NCBI GenBank assembly: GCA_016710285.1
Contig: JADJXR010000001.1
Location: 1,798,001 to 1,862,000, forward strand
From: Chlorobiota bacterium
GTDB taxonomy: Bacteria > Bacteroidota > Ignavibacteria > OLB7
Direction: 5' to 3'
Length of the DNA stretch: 64,000 nucleotides
Under the pieces are notes generated by a model. The model was not told the DNA's origin. It did not search any database and saw only the letters and a list, made by a program, of their open reading frames with translations. Each line of letters begins with the position of its first letter. The first letter of the stretch is position 1. The position numbers and the translations under genes are program-made. Shown here one piece after another: positions 63,961-64,000 of this stretch.

Positions 63961-64000
63961 ATGCCATCAAACCCATTAGCTGAAGTTTTTGGCTATCCCG
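63961..64000 (+). CDS. Start of a possible NotI-family restriction endonuclease (partial)
   Basis: Only 13 codons lie in the window: MPSNPLAEVFGYP, open to the end. The pattern NPLAEVFG(F/Y)P is, from memory, that at the N-terminus of NotI-family restriction enzymes (PF12183), whose ends recognise 8-base GC-rich sites. This is a recollection from a very short match, so treat as a lead. It lies 122 bases after the STAND/SARP gene. Confidence 0.4.
   Translation, partial: MPSNPLAEVFGYP

Noticed and set aside
1..64000. tRNA, rRNA or CRISPR array
   Set aside because: No spacer shows TPsiC-loop patterns, rRNA landmarks or regularly spaced direct repeats.

Overview
The window looks like a chromosomal segment of a Bacteroidota/Chlorobi-superphylum bacterium, most like the Kapabacteria/Ignavibacteria side. 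This is inferred from gene content, not from a marker gene. Three things support it: about ten secreted proteins end in a type IX secretion (T9SS) type-A sorting domain built around a PNP core; the motif TATCTT(T/G/C)(G/C), a GC-shifted relative of the Bacteroidota -7 element TAnnTTTG, recurs upstream of starts; and the cluster ExbB-ExbD-ExbD-TonB-PstS-like-TPR is a Bacteroidota-style arrangement. The DNA is GC-rich, so most genes carry long meaningless antisense frames. I saw no tRNA, rRNA or CRISPR array.

Layout. 1-877: right part of an IS5-family element, inserted in the 3' end of a 929-aa secreted protein (877-3666, minus). 3762-8937: three tandem FG-GAP proteins with T9SS tails and near-identical ends. 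9137-12250: a stalk-like surface protein with an internal 804-bp duplication. 12458-13042: a small T9SS protein. 13425-15139: D-Tyr-tRNA deacylase, a gluzincin-like peptidase and a STAS protein. 15234-21347: the TonB energising cluster with a PstS-like protein and a TPR protein. 21559-25995: two DUF1573 proteins and a PorE-like propeller/OmpA protein. 26061-26889: a noncoding GA-repeat-rich stretch before crcB. 27314-30983: rsgA and a CotH/lamin-tail T9SS protein. 31213-32449: an IS630-family element that supplies the stop codon of its neighbour. 32976-36504: a UvrD-type helicase and an acyl-CoA dehydrogenase. 36710-41993: a PD40 lipoprotein, three related beta-barrel-like proteins, a lipoprotein and one more barrel. 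42075-43844: argS. 44078-47527: two T9SS proteins, one with SBBP propeller repeats. 47671-49829: a radical SAM protein with a TIGR04283-type glycosyltransferase. 49965-55571: a secreted protein, a GIDE-domain membrane protein, an M61 PDZ peptidase and an HEYQH T9SS metalloprotease. 55928-60484: WD40 and PKD/SCTDC-repeat T9SS proteins. 60563-63838: a large ATPase with a SARP-like C-terminus. At 63961 a gene begins whose first residues look like a NotI-type restriction enzyme.

How the parts fit. The dominant theme is the cell surface: T9SS cargo, outer-membrane barrels, a PG-anchoring OmpA protein and a proton-motive-force-driven TonB complex. No core T9SS machine gene is here except the PorE-like protein. 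Housekeeping genes (dtd, rsgA, argS, helicase, acyl-CoA dehydrogenase) are interspersed as short units. Both insertion sequences sit at the 3' ends of genes and encode split transposases joined by a -1 shift on an A-run.
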